A stretch of DNA of 64,000 bases from Pseudomonas sp. Tri1 (lineage in GTDB: Bacteria; Pseudomonadota; Gammaproteobacteria; Pseudomonadales; Pseudomonadaceae), in assembly GCF_017968885.1 (NCBI RefSeq), contig NZ_CP072913.1, forward strand, positions 3,270,001 to 3,334,000. Direction: 5' to 3'. The position numbers and the translations under genes are program-made. Shown in pieces: positions 26,396 through 35,608 of this stretch; the stretch's first letter is position 1, and each line of letters opens with the position of its first letter. The notes under the pieces were generated by a model that saw only the letters and a list, made by a program, of their open reading frames with translations, had not been told where the DNA came from and ran no database searches.

Positions 26396-27832
26396 TTATG
26401 AGTGCAGTTGGCTAGCCAGATCCTTCGGTGCATCTGTCTGAGCTGTGCCCTGCATCGCGTCGGCCCGCATACGCTCGTATTCTTCCTTGGCAATAGGCAC
26501 TGCGTTGCGCTTGCCGAGATCTTCAAGGCGAATCCGGTATGTTTCACGGGTAGTGAAGGCCGCGATCGCAGCGATAACACAGATACCTAATGTAAGAGAA
26601 CCGATTTTTAGGGGGATATTCTCGGAGCCGGGGGGCGCAACAGTGACGAAGATTGCCGGGAGAAACGCAGTCATCGCAGTGCCGATATTCTGTCCGATGG
26701 CCATGCCGGTCACACGCACACGTGTACGGAACAATTCGGGAAAGAGACTTGGGAATACGCCGTTGAAGCCCTGGTAGGCGACGCCCCACATGAGTACAGA
26801 GAGAATCAGCGACAGCCACAGGTTGTGGACGCTGATGGCGTACAGGTAGGCGTACGAGAGCAGTCCTGCGCAGAGAACGCCGATAATGACCGGTGGCCTG
26901 CGGCCGATCTTGTCTGAGAGGTTGCCAACGAAGGGAATCAGGATCACCGCGCACATGTTACCCAGCAGAGGAATCCACAAATAGACGCCTGCAGGGAAAC
27001 CGATTCCATAGGCCGGTTGAACCGCATAGGTCGCGCCGAATACCGAGGCGACGATGGCGATCACCGCGGCAAGTGCCATGCAGATCACGCGCAAGAGATC
27101 CCCCCAGCTCTGCCGGATGACTTCGACGACTGGCAGAACAGTAGCTTCTTCGCCTTGCTTTTTTTGCTCGGCAAATGCGGGTGTCTCATCGACTTGGCGG
27201 CGAATGATATAGCCCATGATGACTACGACCACGCTGAGCAGGAACGGAATCCGCCAGCCCCAGGACGCGAACTGATCCGCAGGCATAAAGTGAGCAAGAG
27301 GCAAGAAAACGGCTGCCGCGAGCAACTGCCCGGCCTGAACCCCTTGCAAGGTAAAGCTCGCGAAGTAACCACGGCGGCCGGACGGAGCGTGTTCGAGAAT
27401 CATGGAACTGGCGCAGGAGATCTCCCCAGCCACCGCGAACCCCTGAATCAGGCGCATCGTCACCAGCAGCAGCGGTGCCCAGATCCCGATCTGCTGGTAG
27501 GTTGGCAGAAGTCCGATGCACATCGTCGAGAAGCCCATCAGGAACATGCAGTAGACCAGAACCGTTTTACGGCCGTGGCGGTCACCCAAATGCCCCAGGA
27601 CAACAGCACCTATGGGGCGGGCAATGTAGCCCACACCAAAGCTGGCCAGAGAGGCAATGATGCCGACCGCAGGGTTGTCGGATGGAAAGAAGAGCTGTGG
27701 AAACAGCAAGGCCGCCGCAGTCGCATAGATAAAGAAGTCGTAATACTCCAGTGCCGAGCCGATCCAACCGCTGGCTGCGGCTTTCTTTGACTGGCCTTTG
27801 GAATGAGCGTCGATCGGTATGCTCTGATTCAT
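26396..27832 (-). CDS. MFS transporter, metabolite:H+ symporter (ShiA/KgtP-like) family
   Basis: A 478-residue twelve-helix carrier. The MHS signature at the first loops is present (SALEYYDFFIYATAAAL, GHLGDRHGRKTVLVYC), and the second-half repeat reads NLSDKIGRRPPVIIG. MHS carriers import organic acids, shikimate, ketoglutarate or betaines with protons. ATG 27832 has GGAG upstream; the longer open frame begins with an unsuitable leader. It leads the unit with the AroE-like and Gfo/Idh genes, so a shikimate-like substrate is plausible but not proven. Confidence 0.88.
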   Translation of the reverse strand: MNQSIPIDAHSKGQSKKAAASGWIGSALEYYDFFIYATAAALLFPQLFFPSDNPAVGIIASLASFGVGYIARPIGAVVLGHLGDRHGRKTVLVYCMFLMGFSTMCIGLLPTYQQIGIWAPLLLVTMRLIQGFAVAGEISCASSMILEHAPSGRRGYFASFTLQGVQAGQLLAAAVFLPLAHFMPADQFASWGWRIPFLLSVVVVIMGYIIRRQVDETPAFAEQKKQGEEATVLPVVEVIRQSWGDLLRVICMALAAVIAIVASVFGATYAVQPAYGIGFPAGVYLWIPLLGNMCAVILIPFVGNLSDKIGRRPPVIIGVLCAGLLSYAYLYAISVHNLWLSLILSVLMWGVAYQGFNGVFPSLFPELFRTRVRVTGMAIGQNIGTAMTAFLPAIFVTVAPPGSENIPLKIGSLTLGICVIAAIAAFTTRETYRIRLEDLGKRNAVPIAKEEYERMRADAMQGTAQTDAPKDLASQLHS

Positions 27833-27879
27833 GACGTGTCTCCGGTTTCTCAATTGTTGTTATTGTAACTGCGTTCCAT

Positions 27880-27905
27880 CAGTAATTCTGTTACCGAAAT
27901 TACTG
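27880..27905. promoter_or_regulatory. Inverted repeat upstream of the MHS transporter
   Basis: CAGTAATT (27880-27887) and AATTACTG (27898-27905) are perfect 8-bp arms around a ten-base centre. The site lies about 50-70 bases upstream of the transporter start, next to a candidate -10 box TACAAT on the minus strand. This is the position and form of a dimeric operator. The 283-base gap 27833-28115 holds otherwise only this site and the hairpin at 28052-28079. Confidence 0.5.
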
Positions 27906-28051
27906 CCCTGTCAAGGGGAGTCGTTCCTTGGTCGATCAAGGGGACGCAGGTCATTTGTGAAGTGTTGAGGACATCCTCGCCAAGCCAAGCGAGCACGCTA
28001 AAGCCCGCTCGTGCAATTGAGCGAATAGGGTGTAAGAGAAGCAGGGTGGCC

Positions 28052-28079
28052 TTGAGGCGCGCTAGCCCGCGCGCCTCAA
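28052..28079 (-). terminator. Strong hairpin after the ketoglutaric-semialdehyde dehydrogenase gene
   Basis: TTGAGGCGCG (28052-28061) pairs perfectly with CGCGCCTCAA (28070-28079). It lies 37 bases beyond the stop of the leftward dehydrogenase gene and is likely its terminator, although there is no T tract. Confidence 0.45.
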
Positions 28080-28115
28080 TCAATCCGTCTACATACCGCC
28101 TGCACGTTTGCCAAC

Positions 28116-29696
28116 CTACAAACTATCTCTCGAGAGAGAACCGTCGACGAGCCTCGAAATGTTCAACGGATTCGCGTTCTTTAGAGCATCGGGAAGCAAT
28201 GCATCGGGGTAGTTCTGGAAGCAGACGGGTCTGAGGAAGCGGTCGATGGCCAAGGTCCCGACCGAGGTGCCACGACTATCGGAAGTCGCTGGATAAGGAC
28301 CGCCGTGCACCATTGAATCGCAGACCTCGACACCGGTTGGGTAGCCATTGATAAGGATGCGGCCAACCTTCATCTCCAACGAAGCAGTCAACTCTACGAA
28401 TTGCGTAAGGTCTTCAGGCTCACCAATCAAGGTTGCGGTCAATTGTCCGTGAAGGGCATTGATGGCCGCGTTGAGCTGCGCCTGGTCAGTGACCTCGATG
28501 AAGATTGACGTGGGGCCGAAGATTTCTTCTTGAAGGACCTTGTCGCCTTTTAGCAGCAACTCTACGTCGGCTTTGAATAATTGTGGCTGGGCCTGGTGCC
28601 CCTGTTGGTTGCTGCCAGCCAGATGCGCGATGCCTGGGTGCGCGTGCAGGTTCTGCAACCCAGAAGCGTAGCTACGCAGGGTGCCTGCGTTGAGCATTGT
28701 CTGTGCCGGTTGGTCGCTTATCAATGCCGCCACTCTATCCTGAAAGGCACTGAATGCATCCGAGCGAATGCCAATCACCAGCCCGGGATTGGTGCAAAAC
28801 TGCCCACAACCTTGAACCACCGAGGCGGCAAGATCGTGAGCGATACTATCGGCCCGACGCGAGAGCGCTTGAGGCAGGATCACCACCGGGTTGATGCTCG
28901 ACATCTCAGCGAAGACTGGAATGGGCTCGGGGCGAGCAGCGGCCATGTCGCATAATGCTCGACCACCCTTGAGCGAGCCGGTAAAACCAACGCCCTTGAT
29001 GAGCGGGTGTTTTACCAAGGCTTCGCCTACGCCACTGCCATAGATCATGTTGAAGACACCGGCGGGCATGCCGCTGCGCTCAGCCGCCCGGATAATTGCG
29101 TTGGCGACCTGTTCCGCAGTCGCCATGTGGCCGCTGTGGGCTTTGAATATCACCGGACAGCCAGCCGCGAGCGCGGAGGCGGTATCGCCGCCAGCCGTGG
29201 AGAAAGCCAACGGGAAATTACTGGCACCAAATACAGCAACCGGACCGATTGCGGTGCGGTACTGGCGAAGGTCAGGCCGTGGCAACGGCTTGCGAAGTGG
29301 TAACGCTTGGTCGATGCGAGCGCCATAGAAGTCACCACGCCGCAGTACGTTTGCAAAGAGGCGCATTTGGCCACTGGTGCGTGCGCGTTCGCCTTGGATA
29401 CGAGCTGCAGGCAATGCTGTTTCACGGCAAACCAGGGCAATAAACCCATCGTCCAAAGCATCCAGCTCTTGGGCAATGGCATCGAGAAACTCAGCCCGTC
29501 TGCCTGCGCTCAGGCTGCGGTAGCTGGAAAAAGCATTGTAGGCGGCATGAGCCGCGTCCTCGATTTCTTGCGCAGTCGCCTGGTGGAAGGCATAGGGTAA
29601 GGTTTCCCCCGTGCTGGCATCGACACTCTTGACGATAATACTGCCGGCGGCACTGCGCCGACCGCCGATAAAATTCTGGCCGGTAATGAAGGACAT
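28116..29696 (-). CDS. Alpha-ketoglutaric semialdehyde (2,5-dioxovalerate) dehydrogenase
   Basis: A 526-residue ALDH of the NADP-type KGSADH group, which ends non-phosphorylative sugar-acid pathways by making 2-oxoglutarate. The family start MSFITGQNFIGG matches, and the active-site cysteine is in GCGQFCTNPGLVIG with the glutamate in FAEMSSINPVVI. CTGGAGAC precedes ATG 29696. It lies 59 bases downstream of a UxaA-family dehydratase, with an FAH-fold pentonate dehydratase nearby, so all late steps of a Weimberg-like route are present. High confidence on family; the starting sugar acid is not known. Confidence 0.9.
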   Translation of the reverse strand: MSFITGQNFIGGRRSAAGSIIVKSVDASTGETLPYAFHQATAQEIEDAAHAAYNAFSSYRSLSAGRRAEFLDAIAQELDALDDGFIALVCRETALPAARIQGERARTSGQMRLFANVLRRGDFYGARIDQALPLRKPLPRPDLRQYRTAIGPVAVFGASNFPLAFSTAGGDTASALAAGCPVIFKAHSGHMATAEQVANAIIRAAERSGMPAGVFNMIYGSGVGEALVKHPLIKGVGFTGSLKGGRALCDMAAARPEPIPVFAEMSSINPVVILPQALSRRADSIAHDLAASVVQGCGQFCTNPGLVIGIRSDAFSAFQDRVAALISDQPAQTMLNAGTLRSYASGLQNLHAHPGIAHLAGSNQQGHQAQPQLFKADVELLLKGDKVLQEEIFGPTSIFIEVTDQAQLNAAINALHGQLTATLIGEPEDLTQFVELTASLEMKVGRILINGYPTGVEVCDSMVHGGPYPATSDSRGTSVGTLAIDRFLRPVCFQNYPDALLPDALKNANPLNISRLVDGSLSRDSL

Positions 29697-29755
29697 GGTT
29701 GTCTCCAGGTTGAATGTGCAGAGATAGCTGGGCAAGGCGCTTCCAGGACTGAAAA

Positions 29756-31303
29756 TCAGGTGACGGCGCCGATCTGCCAAGGCACGAACTCATTTTGTCC
29801 GTATCCGTGTTGTTCGCTCATGCTGCGTTCGCCCGAGGCAATGCGCAGCATGGTTTCAAAGATCGCTGCACCGCACGCTTCGATGGTCAGCGTGTCTTCG
29901 GCTATTTCGCCGCAGTTGATGTCCATGTCTTCTCGTTGACGAGCCCATAAGGCGCTATTAGTCGCCAGCTTGATTGATGGGGCAGGGGCACAGCCATAGG
30001 CCGACCCGCGACCGGTGGTAAACGCAATCAGGTTGGCACCGCCAGCGACCTGGCCGGTTGCGGAGACCGGGTCATAGCCAGGGGTGTCCATGAAAACCAG
30101 CCCGTTGGCCGTGACGGCCTGGGCATATTCGTAGACATCCATCAGGTTGCTCGAACCGGCCTTTGCCACAGCCCCCAGGGACTTTTCCAGAATGGTGGTC
30201 AAGCCACCGGCCTTGTTGCCGGCAGAGGGGTTATTGTTCAACTCGGCCCCCATACGCTCGCAGTAGCGTTCCCACCAATGAATTCGAGCGATCAGTTTTT
30301 CGCCGACTTCACGGCTCACAGCCCGCCGTGTCAGCAAGTGTTCGGCACCGTATATTTCAGGGGTTTCGGAAAGAATCGCGGTACCGCCGCAGGCGACCAG
30401 GCGATCGACTGCATTGCCCAGCGCTGGGTTGGCAGTAATACCGGAGTAGCCATCCGAGCCACCACACTGCAGCCCAACGGTCAGATGGCGAGCGCTAACC
30501 GATTCACGTTGAATCTGATTGGCCTCGCCAAGCAATTGCTTCACGTGGTCGATGCCACTGGCGATGGCCTTGGATGTACCGCCACTGTCCTGGATGTTGA
30601 ATGTGCGCAGGGTATTACTACGGGTCAGTCCCTGCGTCGTGAGTAACGAGTCGATTTGGTTCGTCTCGCAGCCCAACCCGATCACCAGCACGGCGGCAAA
30701 GTTGGTGTGGGTCGCGTATCCGGCCAATGTCCGGCGCAACATGCTCAAACCGTCGCCCGCAGGGTCAACGGCGCAGCCGGCGGAATGCGTCAGAGCAACA
30801 ACACCGTCGACGTTTGGATACGCTTGCAGTGCGGCGGGATTGATGTCCCGACGAAAATGGTCTGCGATGGCCCGCGCGACTGTGGCAGAGCAATTCACTG
30901 ATGTAAGAATGCCGATGTAGTTGCGCGTCGCGACGCGTCCGTCCGGGCGCACGATACCCATGAACGACGGGGCTTCACTTGGCTTGACGTTGGGCTTGGC
31001 ATCGACGCTGAAAGCATAGTCGCGAGTGAATTCCCCCATGGCCAGGTTGTGCACATGGACATGCTCGCCTGCTTCTATATCGACAACCGCAAAACCAATG
31101 ATTTGCCCATAGCGCCTTACCGGTTGACCTGCCTCGATACGCCGGGAGGCCACTTTATGGCCCGCCACAATCGCTTGCCGGACAGTCATGCCTTCCTGCT
31201 CTAGGATTTCGCCAGCGAGTAGCGGTCGGCGTGCGATCAGCACATCGTCCAGCGGGTTCAAACGCAGCACAGCTGCTGCGCCGGTTTTCATGATCAGTTC
31301 CAT
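29756..31303 (-). CDS. UxaA-family sugar-acid dehydratase (altronate/galactarate type)
   Basis: A 515-residue dehydratase joining the small N-terminal SAF-like domain (IARRPLLAGEILEQEGMTVR) to the large UxaA/GarD domain (FMGIVRPDGRVATRNYIGIL, LTHSAGCAVDP, GLQCGGSDGYSGITANPALG, with candidate iron-ligand cysteines). Known relatives dehydrate altronate or galactarate to 2-keto-3-deoxy acids. GAGG lies just before ATG 31303. It is followed by KGSADH and preceded by a LysR gene. Because the adjacent FAH enzyme resembles 2-keto-3-deoxy-pentonate dehydratases, the substrate may be a pentonate rather than a hexarate; this is inference. Confidence 0.85.
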   Translation of the reverse strand: MELIMKTGAAAVLRLNPLDDVLIARRPLLAGEILEQEGMTVRQAIVAGHKVASRRIEAGQPVRRYGQIIGFAVVDIEAGEHVHVHNLAMGEFTRDYAFSVDAKPNVKPSEAPSFMGIVRPDGRVATRNYIGILTSVNCSATVARAIADHFRRDINPAALQAYPNVDGVVALTHSAGCAVDPAGDGLSMLRRTLAGYATHTNFAAVLVIGLGCETNQIDSLLTTQGLTRSNTLRTFNIQDSGGTSKAIASGIDHVKQLLGEANQIQRESVSARHLTVGLQCGGSDGYSGITANPALGNAVDRLVACGGTAILSETPEIYGAEHLLTRRAVSREVGEKLIARIHWWERYCERMGAELNNNPSAGNKAGGLTTILEKSLGAVAKAGSSNLMDVYEYAQAVTANGLVFMDTPGYDPVSATGQVAGGANLIAFTTGRGSAYGCAPAPSIKLATNSALWARQREDMDINCGEIAEDTLTIEACGAAIFETMLRIASGERSMSEQHGYGQNEFVPWQIGAVT

Positions 31304-31426
31304 CGCATCCTCACGGGCTGCTGGGTGGTGCGCGGTCACTCATGGCGCCGCACTTTTGTGCCGGCACTATAGGATTCATAGAAATGGCTGCCTAATGAGA
31401 GCTTTCGATTGCTCGATAACTTTGCC

Positions 31427-32413
31427 TCATCGACCTTTGCTTGGATCGCTGCAGTGCCTCTTCTCTGAAGCCGTTTGCCGCAGTCTGGCGAACTCTAATA
31501 AGGTCGCAACAAACATCCGCGTTGGCTCTGACAGGGGCTCATCCTTGCGAGTGATAACCCCGTAGTCCTGAGATTCGACTTTGAAGGGCGTATTGAGAAT
31601 TTGAAGCTGCCCATTTTGCAGTTGCGACTGGACCATGGACTCGGGGAGCATGGCGAGCATTGGCCCAGACTGCAGCAACTGCAGGAAGGTTTGCATCGAT
31701 ATTGTCTCCACCGTGTTGGTTGGCGGGGCAATCCTGAACATCGCGAAAGCGCGCTCCATGCGTTGTCGGATCGGCGTATTAAAGGGATACATGACCCATG
31801 GCCATTCGCTGAGTGCTTCGATGGGGACCTCTTCAAGTTGGCACAGAGGATGTGTGCTGTTCGCGACGAGACAAAAGGGTTCAGGTCCCAGCGAGGTAAA
31901 TTCGAAAGGCTGATAAGCCTCATCCGTGAAGCGTGCGATGATCAAATCGAGTTTTTTTTGTTCGAGCATTTCCAGCAAGTGGTTGCTGGTTTGTTCGATC
32001 ACCTCGATAGAAAGCAGGGGGCGCTCCCGTTTGATGCTGGCAATCGCTTCAGGCAGTACCACTGATGTCGCGGCGAAAATGGTGCCGACTTTTAAATGAC
32101 CATGCCCGCCTTTTCGCAGTTTGTTGACCTGGTCGACGAACGACTCCGTGTCTTCCAAGGTAATACGTGCATAACGGGCTACGAACTCTCCTAGTTCAGT
32201 AAGCACCAGGCTGCGGGTTTGACGTTCAAACAGTGGGAAACCCAGGAGAACTTCCAGGTCGCGAAGCAATTTACTGATGGCCGGTTGCGTAACATTCATG
32301 TGTTCTGCGGTGGTGTGCATATTGCGGGTCTTGGCCAGGCTATTGACCAGTACCAAATGTTTGATCTTCAGCCAGCGGGAGACACTGGCAAAATTAATTT
32401 GATCGTTTTCCAT
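31427..32413 (-). CDS. LysR-family regulator of the sugar-acid genes
   Basis: A 328-residue LysR regulator with a winged helix at residues 20-80 (TRNMHTTAEHMNVTQPAISK, LFERQTRSLVLTELG) and a periplasmic-binding-like effector domain. It resembles the GbpR/CbbR-like sugar regulators in that the N terminus carries an extra SRWLKIKHLVLVNSLAKT helix. I start at ATG 32413 with AAGG upstream. It is divergent from the FAH gene at 32534 and upstream of the dehydratase/KGSADH genes, so it probably controls both directions. Confidence 0.88.
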   Translation of the reverse strand: MENDQINFASVSRWLKIKHLVLVNSLAKTRNMHTTAEHMNVTQPAISKLLRDLEVLLGFPLFERQTRSLVLTELGEFVARYARITLEDTESFVDQVNKLRKGGHGHLKVGTIFAATSVVLPEAIASIKRERPLLSIEVIEQTSNHLLEMLEQKKLDLIIARFTDEAYQPFEFTSLGPEPFCLVANSTHPLCQLEEVPIEALSEWPWVMYPFNTPIRQRMERAFAMFRIAPPTNTVETISMQTFLQLLQSGPMLAMLPESMVQSQLQNGQLQILNTPFKVESQDYGVITRKDEPLSEPTRMFVATLLEFARLRQTASEKRHCSDPSKGR

Positions 32414-32533
32414 CGGATAAGGCCTTGTCTGTCGATAACGAAACAGCATTGATTAGTGAGTTTCTTTCATTGGGATTTACGGGAGCGGTCCATTAGTTTT
32501 ACGGCTCTGATGGCCGACTGATCTGGAAGCTCT

Positions 32534-33712
32534 ATGGCGAACTTGAAACTGACGCGCGAAAACACCCTGCCAGTGGATGGCTTGGCCGGAACACTGATCG
32601 GCCGTGCCTGGATCCCGGGTGCGGTTGCAGGCCCCTCGCCAGTGGTGCTGCGCGATGACGGTGTGTTTGATCTTTCTGAAGTCTTTTCGACAATGAGCGA
32701 ACTGTTGGAACACACCTCGCCGTTGTTGGCGGTTCGTCAGGCGTCTGGCAGGTACGTCGGGACTGTCGAGGAATTGCTTGGAAACACTGGCAACCATGTT
32801 GATCCCGGCAAGGCATCGCTGTTGCCCCCAGCAGATTTGCAAGTCATCAAGGCAGCCGGGGTGACGTTCGCTTCCAGCATGATTGAGCGGGTAATCGAGG
32901 AGCAGGCCCGAGGCGATGCTGCAAAAGCGGAAAGTGTTCGCCGCTTGGTGCAAGAAGCCATCGGCGATAACTTGCGGGCAATCAAGCCGGGCTCGCCAGC
33001 AGCGATGCGCCTTAAGGCTGTGCTGATCAAGCAAGGCATGTGGTCGCAATACCTGGAGGTCGGTATCGGCCCGGACGCGGAGATTTTCACGAAGGCACCG
33101 GTTCTGGCCGCCGTGGGCAGTGGCAGCGAAATCGGCATCCATCACAAGTCTGAATGGAACAACCCAGAGCCGGAAATTGTGCTGGCGGCGAACAGCCGAG
33201 GCCAAGTGCATGGCGTCACCTTGGGCAATGACGTCAATTTGCGTGATTTCGAAGGCCGCAGCGCACTGCTGCTGAGCAAGGCCAAGGACAACAATGCGTC
33301 CTGTGCGATCGGCCCATTTATTCGTCTGTTCGATGAAACGTTTACCCTCGACGACGTGCGCAACTGCGTCGTGGATTTGCAGGTTCAGGGCGACGACGGC
33401 TTCATCCTCGAAGGCAGCAGTTCCATGGCGTTGATCAGCCGTGATCCGTTGGATCTCGTGGCCCAGACGGTCGGCGGCGATCACCAGTACCCTGATGGCT
33501 TCATGCTTTTTCTCGGAACACTGTTTGCGCCTACCCAGGATCGTGAGGCACCGGGAAGTGGCTTCACGCATAAGCAGGGTGATGAGGTCAGCATTGGGAG
33601 CCCGTTGCTGGGCACGTTGCGCAACACAGTCACCTACAGCCATGAGGCTGCGCCCTGGACTTTCGGCTTGCGAGCGATGATGCACAATCTTGCTGCCCGC
33701 GGGCTGCTGTAG
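32534..33712 (+). CDS. FAH-family protein, 2-keto-3-deoxy-pentonate dehydratase-like (XylX type)
   Basis: A 392-residue fumarylacetoacetate-hydrolase-fold protein of the long XylX-like class, whose members dehydrate 2-keto-3-deoxy-pentonates to ketoglutaric semialdehyde. Metal-site residues are visible in SEWNNPEPEIVLAANSRG and GNDVNLRDFEGR. GGAAG lies close to ATG 32534. Divergent from the LysR gene, and its product would feed the KGSADH encoded at 28116-29696. The exact stereochemistry of the substrate cannot be stated. Confidence 0.82.
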   Translation: MANLKLTRENTLPVDGLAGTLIGRAWIPGAVAGPSPVVLRDDGVFDLSEVFSTMSELLEHTSPLLAVRQASGRYVGTVEELLGNTGNHVDPGKASLLPPADLQVIKAAGVTFASSMIERVIEEQARGDAAKAESVRRLVQEAIGDNLRAIKPGSPAAMRLKAVLIKQGMWSQYLEVGIGPDAEIFTKAPVLAAVGSGSEIGIHHKSEWNNPEPEIVLAANSRGQVHGVTLGNDVNLRDFEGRSALLLSKAKDNNASCAIGPFIRLFDETFTLDDVRNCVVDLQVQGDDGFILEGSSSMALISRDPLDLVAQTVGGDHQYPDGFMLFLGTLFAPTQDREAPGSGFTHKQGDEVSIGSPLLGTLRNTVTYSHEAAPWTFGLRAMMHNLAARGLL

Positions 33713-33931
33713 GTAAGGCCGGTGGGTGAGCTGCATTGGGTGTTCTCCCGCAACGATTGAACAAACACGGGTGCACGTCTATTGATAAAGAGCCGAATCC
33801 GAAGGGTCCGTTTTTTATATCCGACAGGCGTCTCCCACTTTCTGGAGACCCGGTTGCATGGCTAGCCCTGTCTCGATAAGGCCAACCAGGTACAAGCAGG
33901 TTTGACTTATCGGGTGACGCCTGCATACTAT

Positions 33932-33946
33932 TGGAACGTCGTTCCA
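33932..33946. promoter_or_regulatory. Palindromic operator upstream of the IclR gene
   Basis: TGGAAC (33932-33937), spacer GTC, GTTCCA (33941-33946): a perfect 15-bp palindrome 55 bases before the IclR start. Its form matches known IclR-family operators (GGAAC..GTTCC types). The 289-base gap 33713-34001 contains no gene. Likely autoregulation of the iclR-hydratase-FAH-DUF4286 operon. Confidence 0.65.
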
Positions 33947-34001
33947 GTACGAACAATGTTGCTCACATTCACCTCATTGTCAAAGATAAGTCGAGAAAAA
34001 T

Positions 34002-34808
34002 ATGAGAGTCGTCAAAGGTGCTGTTGACCGTTGCCTGGAAGCTATTGAGCTGCTGGCGCGTGAAGCTCGCTGGATGCGGATGTCCGATATCGCAGCCGAG
34101 CTGAGCTTGGAAAAGGGACCTGCTCATCGAGTGCTTGCTCAGTTAGTCGAGCAAGGGTGGGCAGAACAGGATGAAGCCACCTCGCAATACCGATTGACTC
34201 TCAAGCTGGCACTGCTGGGGCAGCGCTATTTACATGGGATTGGCTTACCTGAGTTGGTCCAGCCGATCCTTGAGCAAGTGGCTGTTCAGTGCCAAGAGTT
34301 GGTGCGCCTGACGGTGGTCAACGAGGGCACCTTGTCCTGGCTGTCTTCGGCCCAAGGCGCCGCGCCAGGGCTTATGTATTCGCCGGCCATGGATAAGCCG
34401 ATCAATCTCTACGCCACCGCCAATGGCAAAGCCTGGCTGGCCTCAATGCCGGATGAACTGGCCATTGAGCATGCGCTGCGTAGCGGACTGGGAAAAGCTG
34501 ACGCCGGGATGGGGCAGGGGCCGAAAGCGATCAACAGCATCGAAGGCCTGTTGGCCGAGCTGGCGCTGACCCGCAAGCGCGGGTATGGCTTGGTCATTGA
34601 GGAAGCCGAGGCGGGTGTCTGGGCGATTGCCGTACCGGTCAAGCTGGTTCCGTCTGGCACTGTGGTCGGGACGATGAGTATCGCCGGCCCGGTCTTGCGC
34701 ATGCAGCCTGAACGTTATGACCAATTGCATGCCCTGCTGGAAGATGCCGCCAACAAGTTGGGGACGGTTTGGCCGCGCCAGAACAGCGTGCATACGGAGA
34801 CCGTATGA
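34002..34808 (+). CDS. IclR-family transcriptional regulator
   Basis: A 268-residue regulator. The N-terminal winged helix (AVDRCLEAIELLAREARWMR, ELSLEKGPAHRVLAQLVEQG) is followed by the ligand-binding domain (INLYATANGKAWLASMPDEL, YGLVIEEAEAGVWAIAVPV). Its stop overlaps the next start as ATGA, so it leads an operon with a hydratase, an FAH-type hydrolase and a DUF4286 protein. The palindrome at 33932-33946 is probably its own operator. Confidence 0.9.
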   Translation: MRVVKGAVDRCLEAIELLAREARWMRMSDIAAELSLEKGPAHRVLAQLVEQGWAEQDEATSQYRLTLKLALLGQRYLHGIGLPELVQPILEQVAVQCQELVRLTVVNEGTLSWLSSAQGAAPGLMYSPAMDKPINLYATANGKAWLASMPDELAIEHALRSGLGKADAGMGQGPKAINSIEGLLAELALTRKRGYGLVIEEAEAGVWAIAVPVKLVPSGTVVGTMSIAGPVLRMQPERYDQLHALLEDAANKLGTVWPRQNSVHTETV

Positions 34809-35605
34809 GCCAGCTCGCACCTGCATGGACCGAGGCGGGGTCAGGGTTGGAAGTCGCCGCTGCCGCTCTGGTCCGTGCACGGCTGGAGGGGGTTCGGCTG
34901 GCAGCCTTGCCAGGCCCGAACCTGCCAAGCAGCCTCGCACAAGGTTTTGCCATTCAGCAGCATGTGGGGCCGTTGGCTGGAAAAACCGTGGGGGGGTGGA
35001 AGTGTGCATTACCCCCGGCTGGCAAGTGGATCGTGGCCCCGATCTACAGCGACAGCATCGTAAAAGGCGAACGTTACCGAATGGCCGCTGACGCCGATAA
35101 GGCGCGCATCGAGCCTGAATTGGCCTGCGTCCTGGCCCATGATTTGCCGGCACGTGCGGAGCCTTATACCGCTGAGCAGATCGCTGCAGCGATCTGCGCC
35201 GTGCACGTGGCATTGGAAGTGATCGACTGCCGTTACACCGATCCACACACACTGCCGTTCGAGCACCTGCTCGCGGACGGTCTATTCAATCACGGCCTGG
35301 TACTCGGGGCGCCAATCACGCTGTCGAATCCTGCCAGCATGCCCTCTGAACTGGATATCACCCTGAGCGATGCAACGGCAGAGCTTGTGAATATCAAGGG
35401 CCGCCATCCGGACGGAGATCCGTTGTTGCCGATCGTATGGCTGGCCAATTTTCTGTCTACACAAGGGATAGGGCTGCAAGCTGGGCAGGTGATTATCACC
35501 GGGTCCTATGCAGGTGTTCTCGATGTGCCCGTCAATCAGCCACTGCATGTTGAGTTCGGCGAAGCCGGCTCATTGTCTGTCCATTTCTCAACGCTGGAGG
35601 AGTAA
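34805..35605 (+). CDS. 2-keto-4-pentenoate hydratase-like protein (MhpD family)
   Basis: A 266-residue protein of the MhpD/HpcG branch of the FAH superfamily. Conserved parts are KVGGWKC-type motif (KTVGGWKCALP), the metal-ligand stretch IEPELACVLAHDLP, CAVHVALEVIDCRY and IITGSYAGVLDVP. Relatives hydrate 2-keto-4-enoic acids or decarboxylate related diacids. ATG 34805 overlaps the IclR stop; the upstream in-frame start at 34769 lies inside the IclR gene and is unlikely. Three bases separate it from the next FAH gene. Confidence 0.82.
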   Translation: MSQLAPAWTEAGSGLEVAAAALVRARLEGVRLAALPGPNLPSSLAQGFAIQQHVGPLAGKTVGGWKCALPPAGKWIVAPIYSDSIVKGERYRMAADADKARIEPELACVLAHDLPARAEPYTAEQIAAAICAVHVALEVIDCRYTDPHTLPFEHLLADGLFNHGLVLGAPITLSNPASMPSELDITLSDATAELVNIKGRHPDGDPLLPIVWLANFLSTQGIGLQAGQVIITGSYAGVLDVPVNQPLHVEFGEAGSLSVHFSTLEE

Positions 35606-35608
35606 CAA

